A DNA stretch of 64,000 nt, from assembly GCA_037952775.1 (NCBI GenBank), contig JBANAY010000004.1, positions 9,610,001-9,674,000 on the forward strand, written 5' to 3'. This DNA is from Clonostachys chloroleuca (taxonomy: Eukaryota > Ascomycota > Sordariomycetes > Hypocreales > Bionectriaceae). The first letter of the stretch is position 1. Each line of letters begins with the position of its first letter. Shown here in pieces: positions 21,537 to 33,170 of the stretch. The position numbers and the translations under genes are program-made. The notes beneath the pieces are model-generated. The model was not told where the DNA came from, ran no database searches, and saw only the letters and a program-made list of their open reading frames with translations.

Positions 21537-22862
21537 AAAAAGGCCACTGGACGTTATTGTCGAGAAGGCACCCCATCTGATGAACCAAGAGGACGTCTTT
21601 TTTTTATCACGAACGCTCGTTTTTTTTCGTTTCTGGTGTACCTCCCGCATATGGATCCACATAAATTTGTGGGTCTCCTGCTGTGAGGGCGCGCATTGCG
21701 TCTTCTTTCTGGCTATGCACTACAGCCAAAGAGATACAGTAAGACTTGAAAAAAAATACAACTTCTTGCTATAGCCTTTGAATTACTTTATATTGTTTTT
21801 TTTTTCTGAGTTTTTAGGGCAATTTGGGATCAAGTTGTGGCGGACAAAACACAGAACCTTTCTTGTTATGGATATGCTTGAGGCACTGGTTTGGTGTCTC
21901 ATCCCCCGTCACCCACTTTGGCGGGCATCAAGCGAAGCCCGAACAACGTGGAATGTTTCTTGCAGGCCGTCCTGACCCCTTGAAGAAGACAAAGCGGGAG
22001 AGAATATAATGCATCATATGGCAAGTGTTCTGGCATCGGATCTTGTCTCGCTCCTTCTAAACACACCGGTCAGGAGAAGGGTTGACATGCCTGGACGGGT
22101 TCAAATCTATGCACAAGGGGCTGGATGCTTTGCTAGAAGATGATGATCAATAGCAGTTCAAGCCAGTTGCTGCTCCAAGTAGATCAATCTCACCTTGGCA
22201 TTTATGATGAAGTAATCATTTTCTCGACGCAGTGGGTTCCCACCATCGACAGATCGCATCTGATAATTTACCGGGCATTGGTCCTCGAGAGAGAGCGGAA
22301 AGGGAGACGCCGCGTATTAGTTCGCCTCGTAGTTCACAAATTAGCAAATGGCACACTTTTTCCAAGGCCTATAGACAGAGACGGTTGTGGCAGATTTTTA
22401 AGATGAAAGACGTACGATTAACAGGTGACTGTAACTAATACCATGCGGCCGGCCTCAACTTGATCTCAAGACCTATTTAACGATCAAGTACCCCGTTCCC
22501 ACGTTACCATGACCTTCTATTGTGAGGTTCCAATAACGATATACTCGACAACGAATCACAGAAACGACAAAAACAAACAGAACACGATACACCCCGCAAA
22601 CTCATTCCCAAAGAATACATAGGTCCCATGAAAACTCGGTCCAACCATTCCCGTGAGCCAATCTGGCTGGTCAAGGTGAAAGGTATGTCTTCTTACAGTC
22701 ATAAACTGTTGCGGTGCAAAAAGAGGCACAATAATTGAATACGGAGAGGTGCCAACACCTGTCAAATCCTTTGAAGGCTGTCTGGGGCACTCCGATGATG
22801 TCCGGTTGGTATGAATGTCACAGTATTTGGAGTTTGTCCAGCTTCCAGATGTCAGGAAACCA
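21537..22862. other. Intergenic with dispersed repeat
   Basis: Rich in homopolymer runs and A/T. Holds copy 2 of the dispersed repeat. No gene recognised; ORFs on the minus strand at 22556-22870 lack motifs. Confidence 0.4.
21608..21668 (+). repeat. Short dispersed repeat, copy 2
   Basis: Plus-strand counterpart of 133-192 (minus). Blocks CACGAACGCTCGTTTTTTT and GGTGTACCTCCCGCAT are identical; the linker and right flank differ by small changes. A T-run precedes the shared block. Confidence 0.5.
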
Positions 22863-23555
22863 CTAGGCAATCTTCAGAGTTCGCGGCATCTTACCAGTGC
22901 CGGTGCGCTTGGGAATGGTTTTGGTGGTGCCTCGCTTCGCTTCATTTTCAGCTTCGTCGAGGAGGTAGTCCTGGATGAGGTCGGAATCACACTCGGAGCG
23001 GTGAAGTATCTCGTTCTTAAGGTAGTACACGTCATCACGCCTCTCGGTCCTGGTCTGGATTAGATAGTAGTGGTTCTTGGGCTCGAGCTCCCGCGCAAGA
23101 ACCTCGAGACTATCAGCTTCGTCTTGATTCTTACGTCGACACTTAGTAGCGGCGAGCCTGTTGCGGAGGTGGATGTTGTCCTCTTCCTCAGATAGGTAGT
23201 CTTCCTTCTGTGACGTCTCGGCCTTGTGGAGGATAAACTCGTAGCGGAAGATGGTGGGCATTGGGGGCTTGGTATCGGTGGCGTACGCTCCCGGGGAAGC
23301 CGAACCCAGGCTCTCATATTCAGTTGAGATCTCGACATGGGTCGGTGTCGACCCGTTGATTGTCTTGGTAGGCCATTGGGCCACCGTGCGCGGGGTATAT
23401 GGTGTCGAATCCACCAACAGGGTCGTGTCTTCATATGCCTTCGTGACCGGCTCACCAGTGATGATGATAGGGGCCATCATTTCTGGGAGATTTGGCATTT
23501 GTGTGGGCGCCACGAGGCGTTGAGCGGGGACCAAAGAGTTGGTGATGGACGCCAT
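22863..23555 (-). CDS. bZIP (ATF/CREB-like) transcription factor
   Basis: Single-exon 230-residue protein from a true ATG at 23555 (MASITNSLVPAQRLVAPTQM). The first 120 residues are Thr/Pro-rich and disordered. An acidic patch (KEDYLSEEEDN) precedes the basic region RNRLAATKCRRKNQDEADSL, which keeps the N-x2-AA-x2-CR pattern of the bZIP DNA contact. The zipper that follows is weak: LEVLARELEPKNHYYL, then VYYLKNEILHRSECDSDLIQ, the latter resembling the conserved C-terminal part of ATF1-like fungal factors. A basic tail (PKRTGTGKMPR) ends the protein. It probably binds CRE-type sites as a dimer in the nucleus. It is short for the ATF group and the zipper has non-leucine heptad positions, so it may be a divergent paralogue. 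Confidence 0.72.
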   Translation of the reverse strand: MASITNSLVPAQRLVAPTQMPNLPEMMAPIIITGEPVTKAYEDTTLLVDSTPYTPRTVAQWPTKTINGSTPTHVEISTEYESLGSASPGAYATDTKPPMPTIFRYEFILHKAETSQKEDYLSEEEDNIHLRNRLAATKCRRKNQDEADSLEVLARELEPKNHYYLIQTRTERRDDVYYLKNEILHRSECDSDLIQDYLLDEAENEAKRGTTKTIPKRTGTGKMPRTLKIA

Positions 23556-26524
23556 GTTATCGGTAGAGGGGTCAAAAAAGTATTGTCTTTTTTGGGGACA
23601 GCTCTCTCAAATCAAGTCAGAGTCCGGTGCTGCGCTGAAACGCGTTCACTAGTTTTGCTCACAAAGTCTTGTGCAGGTTGTAGCTGGACGATGCTTGAAT
23701 CAAAAGGAGGTGGTGTTTGTCAACAGTGGCAAACGTGAGGGTGCAGGTTGTTTGAAGGAATTTCAAGACATGGATGTAGAGAGTAGGTAGAGGGCGGGAG
23801 TTTGGGAGGGGCTTGTGAGGTTGAAAGGTCCGCCGCTGCACATGGGCAGCTGCTCGATTGCACCCAGCTGGTCCTGCCCGCGCTTTGGTGGCAGATACTG
23901 GCCCAGCAGCGGCAGGTCCCCCTGATGGACTCGACGCTGTAAGGCAAACCAATGCCCCGGCTGTTACTGTGCTTGGCCTGCAAACGAAGGAAAGTCCTCG
24001 CAAATGTCGTCAGGTGTCTGCATCTCACCTCCTGTAGATGTGTCCAAGTCTCGGCAGGCTTTGAGGCTCAAGAAGGATCGACTATGCCTGACAGAGCATC
24101 GTAACGCCCCTGTTGATGTCAAGCAAATAGAGCCACAGCAATTAATATATATTCCTACGGAGGGTAGTGACTTCTCGTGCTTTTTGATATTTCTTTCCAG
24201 CTTTAACTCCAATGGTCAGATTCGAGCATCAAGGCCAGACGAGTGGGAGCTTGGAGGTAAACGGAAGATGTGGGAGGGGATCCGATGTGTCAGGTGATAT
24301 TTTCATCCCAGACTCTTCATTCGAGTCTTCATATTCATTCTACAGCTAGGTGCCAGTACAAGGGTAGTTGAATACCTGCTATCCAGGCTGTTGAGAGCAA
24401 CCGATCCGACTCACTGTCAGGCTCCTTATCAAAGGGATGCATGTTCGTTGCCGAAGCAAACAATGCCGAGTGGAAGGAGCTGATAGATACTGCCTTGATT
24501 CAATTCGTAGATGGCAGTCATATTCAAGGGAGTTCCAGTCTATCCACTTCTCCGACGGGACTACCGTCAATGGTCTTGTAGTCTACCATCAGGAACAGCT
24601 ACAGCACACGGGTACGACCAAAAAGCGTTCGCCCCGAGGGATCTAAGTCGTACATGAACACATGCCAGCTTTCTCTCTCACAAGACTCGTGCTTACGATG
24701 GGTTCTAAAGTAATCGGACGTTGTATCAGGATCCTGTTCGCTCGAATCATTAGACCGTGTCTGATTTGGGATAAAGGCATCCCTGCCCTGGAGGAGCCAA
24801 GGAGCTGCACAATGAGGAGATTCTCAGTTTACGTACTTGTACATCCTGTATCCACTCAACAAGCCTGCAGTGAGCTTCTAGGTAGATAATAAACCTTCCT
24901 GCAAGCTTCCTTGCTGGGGAACCTCACAGTGTGCATTAAACGCCCATGGAGCACGACATGGTGGCTCGAGGATGCGCTGCACCTTGAGGCGGATGTAAGC
25001 ATTGAAACTCAGCCAGCCTTCTTCCACCGAGCAGTTCGTCTGTGCTCCCATTGATTGAAATATATCATCGGTGCCACCATGAGGGCTATTGAAGGCTAAT
25101 TTATCGTCATGGGGGTGCTATAGGTATTTCGTTTCTGTGGTCAAGACGAATCAGCGGCACACACAAAGCGCCACTACCTGGGGAACATGCAAAGTGCCTC
25201 GCTCCTTTACACGAATGGTTAATAATGAAACGTACTGGGGCTGTCTGTCTTTGCCATGATCGTAGCGGGGCAGGAGGAGGAAGTTGTGTAGGTCGCCATT
25301 GGAAAGAGCTGCATCAATGTGGAAGTGGATGAACCTCAGCTAGACTCTCAAACAACTCTAAGCGATGACATCATGAAAGACCATTATTGGAGCCATAGTG
25401 GACGTCGAAACACGGCTACCAGCCTAACCCAGATATGAGCAGGACACCGTGTAAAAAGGCCATCGTGTTTTTGGCTAGGGCTCGCTCAGCTTACATGACT
25501 GCCACCACGAGGACAGAGCATAACAAAGCCGTTCCATCAGTACTAGATGCCGGGCTCTACGAAAAGCTACGAAGTTGAGAATGGGCATGAGTCAGTTTCG
25601 AGGTGAACGTAGAATCAAGAAGTGAGCAGGCACAAGATGGATTTCCTTTGCCTGGCCGTTGTCTGAGAGATACCTAGGACGCCCACTCAGAGTACCCATG
25701 TATCTTCGTATGAGGGTGTCCTAAGCGAAATGTCGTCATGTGGCTGTCGTCGACTGCCTCGATGCCTGAGAAAGCGGGCTGCAATGCCCCGGGCTGCCAG
25801 GCAACAGTGGCAACTGGAAAGCGTTCACCCTCACACATACCAAAGGAGTCACCTTACTTGCTCCTGAAGCACATCTCGAGCAAAACAGAAGGAACCTTGG
25901 ACGTGGCAAATCCATCACTGCTTGTCACCTCATCTCCCCAACTCCCATCACCTCTCCTCTTCTCTCTATCCCGTCTTCGTCTCCTCTCATTTTCTTCCTT
26001 TCCCCCGTAACATCTTTTGCCCAACATCATCCCAGACATCATCATTAAAGCACCTTGCCCGAACACCTCGTCTTCCTACTTGCTGTTTGCTTGCGCAAAG
26101 AGTGCACCCGTCAATCCTCTTGGTGTAAGTTCTTCCCGGCTTTTGTGGAAAGCGTCTTTCTCTTCGTCATCAAAACTTTCCATCTTCTTCTCTGTGTGCT
26201 CGCTGCGGATTTTCCTGTGTTCTTCCACCGTGTGTTTCCCCATCAAGATACAGTCGAGTTTCCTTTTCACAAAAAAATTACTTTTTTCTTCTCTTTCGTT
26301 CATCACTCTCCCAAGTTGCATTACATGGTATTTGTGCATAAGCCGATCCCTGAATCTTGCCCCTTCCGGCCCTTGAACTCACACATTGCAATCTCCGAGC
26401 TCGCCTCTCTAATCTCTCAAATTCTTCTCTTCTCATCCCGGAACTCATTCTTGTAGTCCTTGATCAAGTTGTTAAACTAACACCCGTTTCATACAGCAAA
26501 CATTTTGCAGCTAGTGTCTTCACG
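23556..26524. other. Long gene-poor interval
   Basis: About 3 kb between the divergent bZIP (-) and D123-like (+) genes. No frame has a recognisable family or splice structure. The last 600 bases form a pyrimidine-rich leader described separately. Confidence 0.4.
25926..26500 (+). promoter_or_regulatory. Pyrimidine-rich promoter/leader of the D123-like gene
   Basis: A long C/T-dominated plus-strand stretch (for example CTCTCCTCTTCTCTCTATCC) ends shortly before the ATG at 26525. Such CT tracts commonly mark transcription start regions of strongly expressed genes in filamentous fungi. Small upstream ATGs exist inside the leader. Confidence 0.4.
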
Positions 26525-27481
26525 ATGCCTACCTCAATGAAGTTTTCCCGTATCAATTACGAGGCAGTGGAAGAAGACATAAAGCCCGGTCCACCAAAAA
26601 GATTCAACTCTCGTTTCTGCGACGAAAAGCTGCTCCCGCCACTGGAGAGGCCAAACGAAAGACCCTACGGCATGCAACGATGGTTGCCTACTGTCCTTGA
26701 GAGCCGTGACATTGACCCCTCTACTGTCCAATACGTCCGCCTGTCCCGACGTCAAGGACATGTCCTCCTGGAAGCATCTGGGAACGCTATGCTCACCGGC
26801 CAGTTCAATAGAGCCACGGTTGAAAAGATTCGGGAAGAGGTTTATCCCGCGTTCAGCGAACTCTTCATCCCCGCTCAAGGGCTCTTTGTCCGGCTCGAAT
26901 TTTCGTCTCCAAAGGACGCAACGTGCTAGCTGCACGACGGCGACAGACCCCAAAACATGATCCTTTCACCAATGGATGTCTGCTTACGCCTTGCTACCTC
27001 TCAGACGGCAATGAGCGAAATGAGAAAGACTCTCTTGTCTGGTTCTCTCAATGTGAAACTCATCTTCTTTCCTTTCAATCCTCGCATCCGTGGCGATCGC
27101 CAATACCGCGTCTACTGCCAACCTGACACCGGAAGAGTCACTGCCATCAGTCAGCAGGAATGGCACAAGAAGTGGCGGTTTGCTGCACTTTCTCGGGAGG
27201 AACAAAACGCTGTCGTGGAGGAGATCTGGATGGGCATTTGGAAGATTCACCAGACCATCACCGGTCGTTTGGACATCAACACAGAGATGGACGCACTCAT
27301 GTTGAAGCAAGGATTCACGTTCGATGTTTACTACGACGAAGACCTCCGAAAAGTCATGCTCATCGACCTTGGTGTCTTTGGGGCCAATGGCAGCTGTGGA
27401 TCCTGCTTGTTCGAATGGGTCCATGATTTTGGTCTTCTCTACGGAATGCGACAGTCGGTTGAGTTTCGAGCGACTTATTGA
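26525..27481 (+). pseudogene. D123/CDC123-like protein interrupted by one TAG
   Basis: One reading frame runs from the ATG at 26525 (MPTSMKFSRINYEAVEED) to TGA at 27479-27481 with a single TAG at 26927-26929, between KDATC and LHDGD. The N-terminal half includes RPYGMQRWLPTVLESRDIDP and FVRLEFSSPKDA. The C-terminal half has MDVCLRLATSQ, IFFPFNPRIRGDRQYRVYC, AISQQEWHKKW and FDVYYDEDLRKVMLIDLGVF. The FNPRxxxxxxxRVxC, ISQxxWH and acidic metal-binding C-terminus recall the D123 (CDC123) ATP-grasp fold, which in yeast chaperones eIF2 assembly. The fungal accessory version here is only D123-like. With the TAG read as Gln the protein would have about 318 residues. The lesion is probably CAG to TAG. 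It converges on the GT32 gene 328 bases away. Confidence 0.62.
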
Positions 27482-27809
27482 TTGAAGAATGGAGCTCACT
27501 CCATTCAATGATAGACCTTGCTGCATTTTCAGCAAGCGTTCTGAAGTCGAGGGTTTTGGACGGCGGATTCTATTTGTAATCCACCCAGACAAGGGGTAGC
27601 AGGTGTACACCTTACTGGACCTACTCATCACAAGTTACCTTTTCAAGTTTACTGTTTCGTTGAAGGAAAACCTAAGGCATGGGTCACAAAGAAACGCAAA
27701 GAGTATTCTAATAAAACCTCATAGCTAGGCCCAACACGACCTACTAGTATCCAATGCAAAATCATTGAATTACAAGCAAGTTTCCAACATTTGTGGGTAT
27801 CAAAACTCC
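27482..27809. other. Short intergenic between convergent genes
   Basis: Holds the two 3' untranslated regions of the D123-like gene (+) and the GT32 gene (-). Nothing else seen. Confidence 0.5.
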
Positions 27810-29305
27810 CTATCCCCTCCATGATCCTCGAAACAGATGTTTCATCAGCGCATCTTTAGGGATCGTTCCATCATTTGTGCTATGTGAATGTCGTTGACCC
27901 ATCCCGAACCCATTAATACTTAGCACTAGGATATCGCCATACAACTTCGGCTCCGTCATGAATGATAGGTCTTTGAGCTCCTTTAGTGTGGGTTCGTATT
28001 CCTGGAGTTGCTCGAAAACCACGTCTGTCCAAGCAGCCGGGCCAGTCGAGTTCATAACCTCAAAGCTGGTCGGGTTAAGTTTATTGACCGGTACCTGATA
28101 CGCGCTCGAGTATCGCTCCACCGCTTCGAGGATATGGCTAACCATCTTTGGGAAAACAGGATGTCCCGGCGCCGCGGCAATCGTCCACTGGCAGAACTGG
28201 AGCCAGTGTGGAATCTCAGCCCATGGGCCCCCGTCGCGGCGGTCGAACTCGATGCCAACAATCAGTCCCACCTTGCCTTTGAGGTGAGCAGGTATCCATT
28301 CGTCGATCGGTTTTATGTCGACGGTATCGGTATCGGTGTATACTCCTCCCTCGACGTCCAAGATAAGGTAGCGCAAAAGATCAGACTTCATGCCGAGGTT
28401 CTGGAGTCCTTGGTATGTCTCGATGATAGCCGGTTTATCGGCGAAGTGCTGGCTAACGAACTCGTCTGCCCCCTTTTCCCCTACTAGCTTACTATAATAT
28501 TCCATATCAGCAACCGTCGTAACCAAGCAGGAAAGGTGAGTGCAATATCTCCTCTCTAGATTTGGGACGGGCAAGGTTAACATGATATCCGTGATAGCTT
28601 CCTTGGGACGTTGGACTCTGCGGAACAATATCTTGCTAACGTCAGTCTAGTAGCAAAGACTGTAGTAACTAACGACTCCAAGATAATCAAAAAGGTCCGG
28701 CACAAAGTGCCGTCCGTCAGATAAGCTACCAGATCTATTCTGGGAACCTCACCCTACCCGTATGCACGAAAGCAGCTAGTGCCCTAGGCCAGCCCTATCA
28801 AAGACCACCTGGCAGCTAGTCTAAGGGCGGAAAACAAGTGCCGAACGGCCGTTCATCAAGAGATGGTTGATATTTGCTCGGGGGAGACTCACTATTCATA
28901 ATCTGGATTCATAATCAACCAGGAGGGTGTGTCTTCAAGCACCTTCGGGTCAGGCACCTGTTTCTTGCCTTTGTTGTCTCTCGGCAGCATGATTTGCCAT
29001 ATCTTCCGAGGTATCTCAAGGTGGCTGTGAGTTTCTGTTGTTGGCTTCTCAACAGGAATGCCGGTCGGCTCGGGCGCTGGTGGTGGTGATGTTAACGGTA
29101 GCGCCGGGCCATCCGCTTTATCTTGACTTCCAAATTGTTGATGGCTTGGTAGCGGCACGACGCTGCGCTGCGCAAATCCATGGTACATCCAGAGCATCAA
29201 GAGCAGGATAGCGACAGCGGCCACCGTCCTGTATCGCCGCGTCATGAAGACAGGCAGGACCTGCGCCGACAGAGACTTGGCCTGGTCTCGCTGTTGCGGC
29301 TCCAT
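27810..29305 (-). CDS. GT32 glycosyltransferase (MIPC synthase/Och1-like), type II membrane protein
   Basis: Golgi-type glycosyltransferase with a DxD motif, 364 residues. The ATG at 29305 begins a short cytosolic tail, then a single membrane anchor (VAAVAILLLMLWMYHGFA), a Pro-rich stem and EIPRKIWQIMLP, the usual start of the catalytic domain. A 401-nt intron (28492-28892; GTGAGT donor, CTGAT branch, TATAG acceptor) separates NPDYE from KLVGEKGADEF; the join recreates the conserved YEY. Catalytic features are MKSDLLRYLILDVEGGVYTD and the DxD in TDTDTVD, then HWLQFCQWTIAAAPGHP. The family adds mannose to inositol-phosphoceramide (SUR1/CSH1) or N-glycans (OCH1). The length and GGVYTDTD spacing fit either. 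The long intron is unusual for this window. An in-frame extension to 29332 has no ATG. Confidence 0.85.
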
Positions 29306-31067
29306 GCTTTGCTGTACGAAGGAGGGAAGCAAAATGGCGCGGGTGACATGTCGCAGACCAACGAGTTAGGCGAGGTCGTATTATTATAATTACGGAACCG
29401 CTGCACTTCCCTCTCCCTTGCTAGGGCCGAGAAGGCTGAACGGGCGCCAAGCCACGGCGGATTGTGCGCTGATAATGGGGCAAATTAGCACTACCAAATG
29501 GGCAATTGGAGCGATCGAAAGGTCTTTTCTGTCTCACGGAAGCCGCAGCACGATCGGCATACATTCACGGTCCTGTCATCTCTCCCCCGCTCTTTGTGCC
29601 ATCCTCTAAGGCTTTGACGCATCCGAGTGCAGGGGTCCAGAACAAACAAAGTCACAGTGATGGTGCACATGCCTCGTCACAGACCAACAGGGAAGAGTAG
29701 GGCGCAGTAGGGAAGTAAGGGAAGTGGGAAAGATTGACGGGGTTGTAAACGAGCGCTGCATTAACCTGACCCATATCACCAGGGGTTCAGCCACGTCTAT
29801 TGGCCGGGTCGTTTGGATCCTGCGGCGGTAGAAGCCTCCCAGAAGCGCCGTTTGTTTGATGGGCACCACCAACCGAAGCTGAAACGGACAGACTTCCTCC
29901 CGGGGATCCGTTGGGAGTTTATCATACGCTTATTCGATCGGCTATTTGACCGGCAGGCAAATGGAACGTTGTTTGGTATTCTATAGTCTAGAAGAAAACA
30001 GAGCTTTTTTTTTTTTTGTCTAACATTGAGGGCCCTCACTCACGCCCCTGAAGCCTTTGTTATTTGATGACAGGACCTGACTGCTCTCCAACCAACCAAC
30101 CCCTAGTCTAGGGACACATGTCTCAACAACGACTGGAGCGACTAAATATCACAGGGGATTGTCTTTATCCTTTCCTTTCCCACCAGATGTCGCAAGCTAC
30201 TTCACTGGCTTGCGCCAATATAGGCAAAGGCGAAGTTGATAGAGCTTTCATTTACAATTCATTACCATACATAAAAGACTTGGTCAAAGAATACAGCACC
30301 ATGATCTTCTCCACGGTGTAATACTTATATGTATGTCCTGGCTACAGGGTAGGCAAACATATGCGGGGCGTCACTTTCAAAAATGGGACACAAAAGATCG
30401 TATATTGAACAAATTTATGGAGAAAATGATCTGGACTATGAACACTTTGTTCGATTTCTTGATGTTTGAACTCTTAAAGCTCCGCAAGGCATAAAAAAAA
30501 CAATTAAAATATCGTCCCATCTAGTAATGTAGTAAGGGAAAGGGGAGCTGTACCATCTAATATGCTAGACATGGTTTCTGTACATAGCTGGGGCTCTTCA
30601 ACTCCCCAAGACACCTTCTAGCTCATACCCAGGCCGACTTCTCTCTTCTGCGAAAACTTACTCTAAATTCAACCTCATAATTCGTTGTCATACTTCAAGA
30701 CCTTTTCTACTGACGCGCTCCGCGTGCAAATAGCTAAGGCGAGTTCATAGATATATAAGCTTGTGGCGGGATGACCCGGGGAAAGATGCAGGAAAGCCCA
30801 ATCGGGCTGGTGCTTGAGCAATGGTCATTCATCAAATGAAGATGGGCAGCTTTGATGGTGGTTCTCCAACGATCTGCGAGTCTCGTCTGGAATGGCCAAC
30901 GGCAAGAAGCCAGGACCAGTGCGATGAGTGTGCGTAGATTAAGAGAATAAGCCAAGCCATATATGCAAAGATTGGAAGTTGAACCTCGTGGCATGCCATG
31001 TTAGAGGGCTCGCTTCAGAAGCGGATTCGGTGGAAGCGGGTAGTGATCTTGGTGTGGTCACGATAAA
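29306..31067. other. Intergenic, nothing recognised
   Basis: Includes the GT32 promoter, a pure T run of about 14 bases near 30006-30019 and A/T-rich sequence. Short plus-strand ORFs such as 30118-30321 show no motif. Confidence 0.4.
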
Positions 31068-31316
31068 TTAGTGTGATTGATAGATGTGAGATTGCGAGGA
31101 GGTGCAGTCTCTTGGGTGAGTTGATTCCCGTTTGCTCGAAACCAAGGAGATCGAAATCGAGTCGGGGTACTCACAGACGACGGCAGGTCGTTCAAGAGTG
31201 TTAGAGAACCAAATTTGATCAGCTATCTTGTATTCATCCTTTCCTATGTAGCCATTAGGTAATTTCAAAGCAAAAAGGGCAAATTCGAGGAAGCCATATT
31301 CGTTCCCAAAAGACAT
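31068..31316 (-). CDS. Candidate small unknown protein or first exon
   Basis: The ATG at 31316 starts MSFGNEYGFLEFALFALKLP, followed by GYIGKDEYKIADQIWFSNTL. The composition is more protein-like than neighbouring ORFs. Inside it, after ERPAVV, a good donor (GTGAGT) is seen, so the ORF end may be intronic and the true C-terminus elsewhere. No next exon could be chosen with confidence. No family is recognised. Confidence 0.22.
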   Translation of the reverse strand: MSFGNEYGFLEFALFALKLPNGYIGKDEYKIADQIWFSNTLERPAVVCEYPDSISISLVSSKRESTHPRDCTSSQSHIYQSH

Positions 31317-33170
31317 CTCTATTCACACAGAAAGGCCCTGAGTACCAATCACTCTTGGCTGTTTTCAGTGAGAGGCTCGGCAGTTCCAGAATGAGCGTTC
31401 GAAAAGCGCTCGATAGGCTGTGACGAACAATCACTTGTACGTTTTCCTCGTTGGTACCTCATCGTATTACTGGAGGTTCATCTCCAATAATAACCCGGAG
31501 CAAAGCTCACTACCATAGAGTTTCCGCGGATGATGTGGCGAGCGTTGCGTATTAGGTTGCGAAGTGACCAGTGGATGTAAGATGCTTGCGAATACGATGG
31601 TGTCGGTAAACTCGTGACTCAGGGGTAACTTGGCAAGTAATGTGTATTGAACGATTGTCGTTATTGGCGATCCCTATGAATGAACTTTAATTATCATTCG
31701 TATTCAACATAGGGAAGGGTGGTCGGATCGGCCACGGGGTTGAGGCCATGCAGCGTGGATGTCGGGCCTTTTCGCTCGGGATGGGGAATCTTTGGTAGCT
31801 TTTGCACATGTCGAGAGTGTGAATTGGATTTTTGTAAGGGTTGGTTGTATAAGTAGATGAGTTGTTTGATGGAAGAGTGATTGTGTTCCCTGAGGGGCGA
31901 ATGGCGGCTTCTTATGTATAGGGCTGTTACAACAACATTGGGGTCCTGGCTCGTGGCCCGTCTTTGTCTGGGAGCCGAGAACTAGCTGATTAGAGTCGAG
32001 AACTAGTCGATGGGAAGAGAAGAGCATGTGAACTTATCTCTGCGTCAGGAGGACTCTTTCATGGAACTTCATTGGCTGGTGGCTTTCGTGTTGGCTTCTG
32101 CTGCTTCCGAGCAGTTAACAATGGCCAAAGTTAGACTTCTCGAGCCATCAACAATCCAAGGTTTATTTTGCCCTACCGATTTGGGTCCACTGGAATCCCG
32201 AATACAATAGGCGAGAAAGTTGACGAACTTGGTGTTGGTATTGTTCTTTGATTTGGCGTTGCGCTAGAATTGAACAGGGCGTCCGCGTGCAAATGGTGGC
32301 TGCAGCTGACAGACATTGTTCTCTTGGAGGATAGCGACTGAATGATGTTCGGATGGCCTTGGCAAATGGGTGCTACCATTAACTTTTGAATGCACTGCTT
32401 CGTATTGTTGTTTGAACTGTGCATCATGGCCATGGCCTCAGCGATGACGGTTCGGGATGCCAAGGGTAGATGTGATGATGGCAGAGCAGAGGGTTGAGAA
32501 ATGTATGCTAAATTGCGATCCAGACCTGAACAGACGCAAGCTACTGCCCGATGCAGCCATGGTATGAAGCCCCCTAGAGCCTATATCGGTACAAATCGTG
32601 CAGCAATTTGGTGTCTCCAGTGCACTAAGGGCGACTCTACAGTGAATACAGTGGCTGATCAGGTGCCCTGGCCGCTAATCACCGGGCGACCCCATTTCCC
32701 ACCGCCGGCAGGAACGCCGGCGGCTTAGGTAGGGACTTCCTTCCAATCCAATATTGGGGTTTAGAGTTGAGGGGCTTGGTGCTGGATCAACATCCTCTTC
32801 CATCGTTCACGAGCTGCGATGACTCTATTGCCAAGCGCATAAAGCTGTCTTTACGATGATCTTTTGACCTATGTGTTTAACAAATTCCTATACAAAGCAT
32901 CGTAATCCTCTCGAGGAACTATCGAGCGGAACAGTTTAGACGAAGCATTCACATATCGACCACTTGGCACTTTGCACCCGCGTGAATACAATCAATTCTT
33001 CTCTCCCTTGGGATGTTCGTTTCTATTAGTTCTGAAATCGCTAACTCACGTAAACAGTTACCGGAACCCAGCGTCCTCCCATGCCCTGGACAGAATGACG
33101 AAAGAGCAGTCTCCGTTCCATACCTCCGATCCCGAACCGCAGTCCCCTCCTTGCACCCGAATACGCTCGC
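31317..33170. other. Intergenic, nothing recognised
   Basis: About 1.85 kb. Minus-strand ORFs at 31704-32027 and 32173-32463 lack motifs and look like noise. The right end turns sharply GC-rich as the ankyrin gene begins. Confidence 0.4.

Noticed and set aside
22078..22125. tRNA-like B-box (GGTTCAAATC)
   Set aside because: No matching A box or acceptor stem could be found at the right distances.
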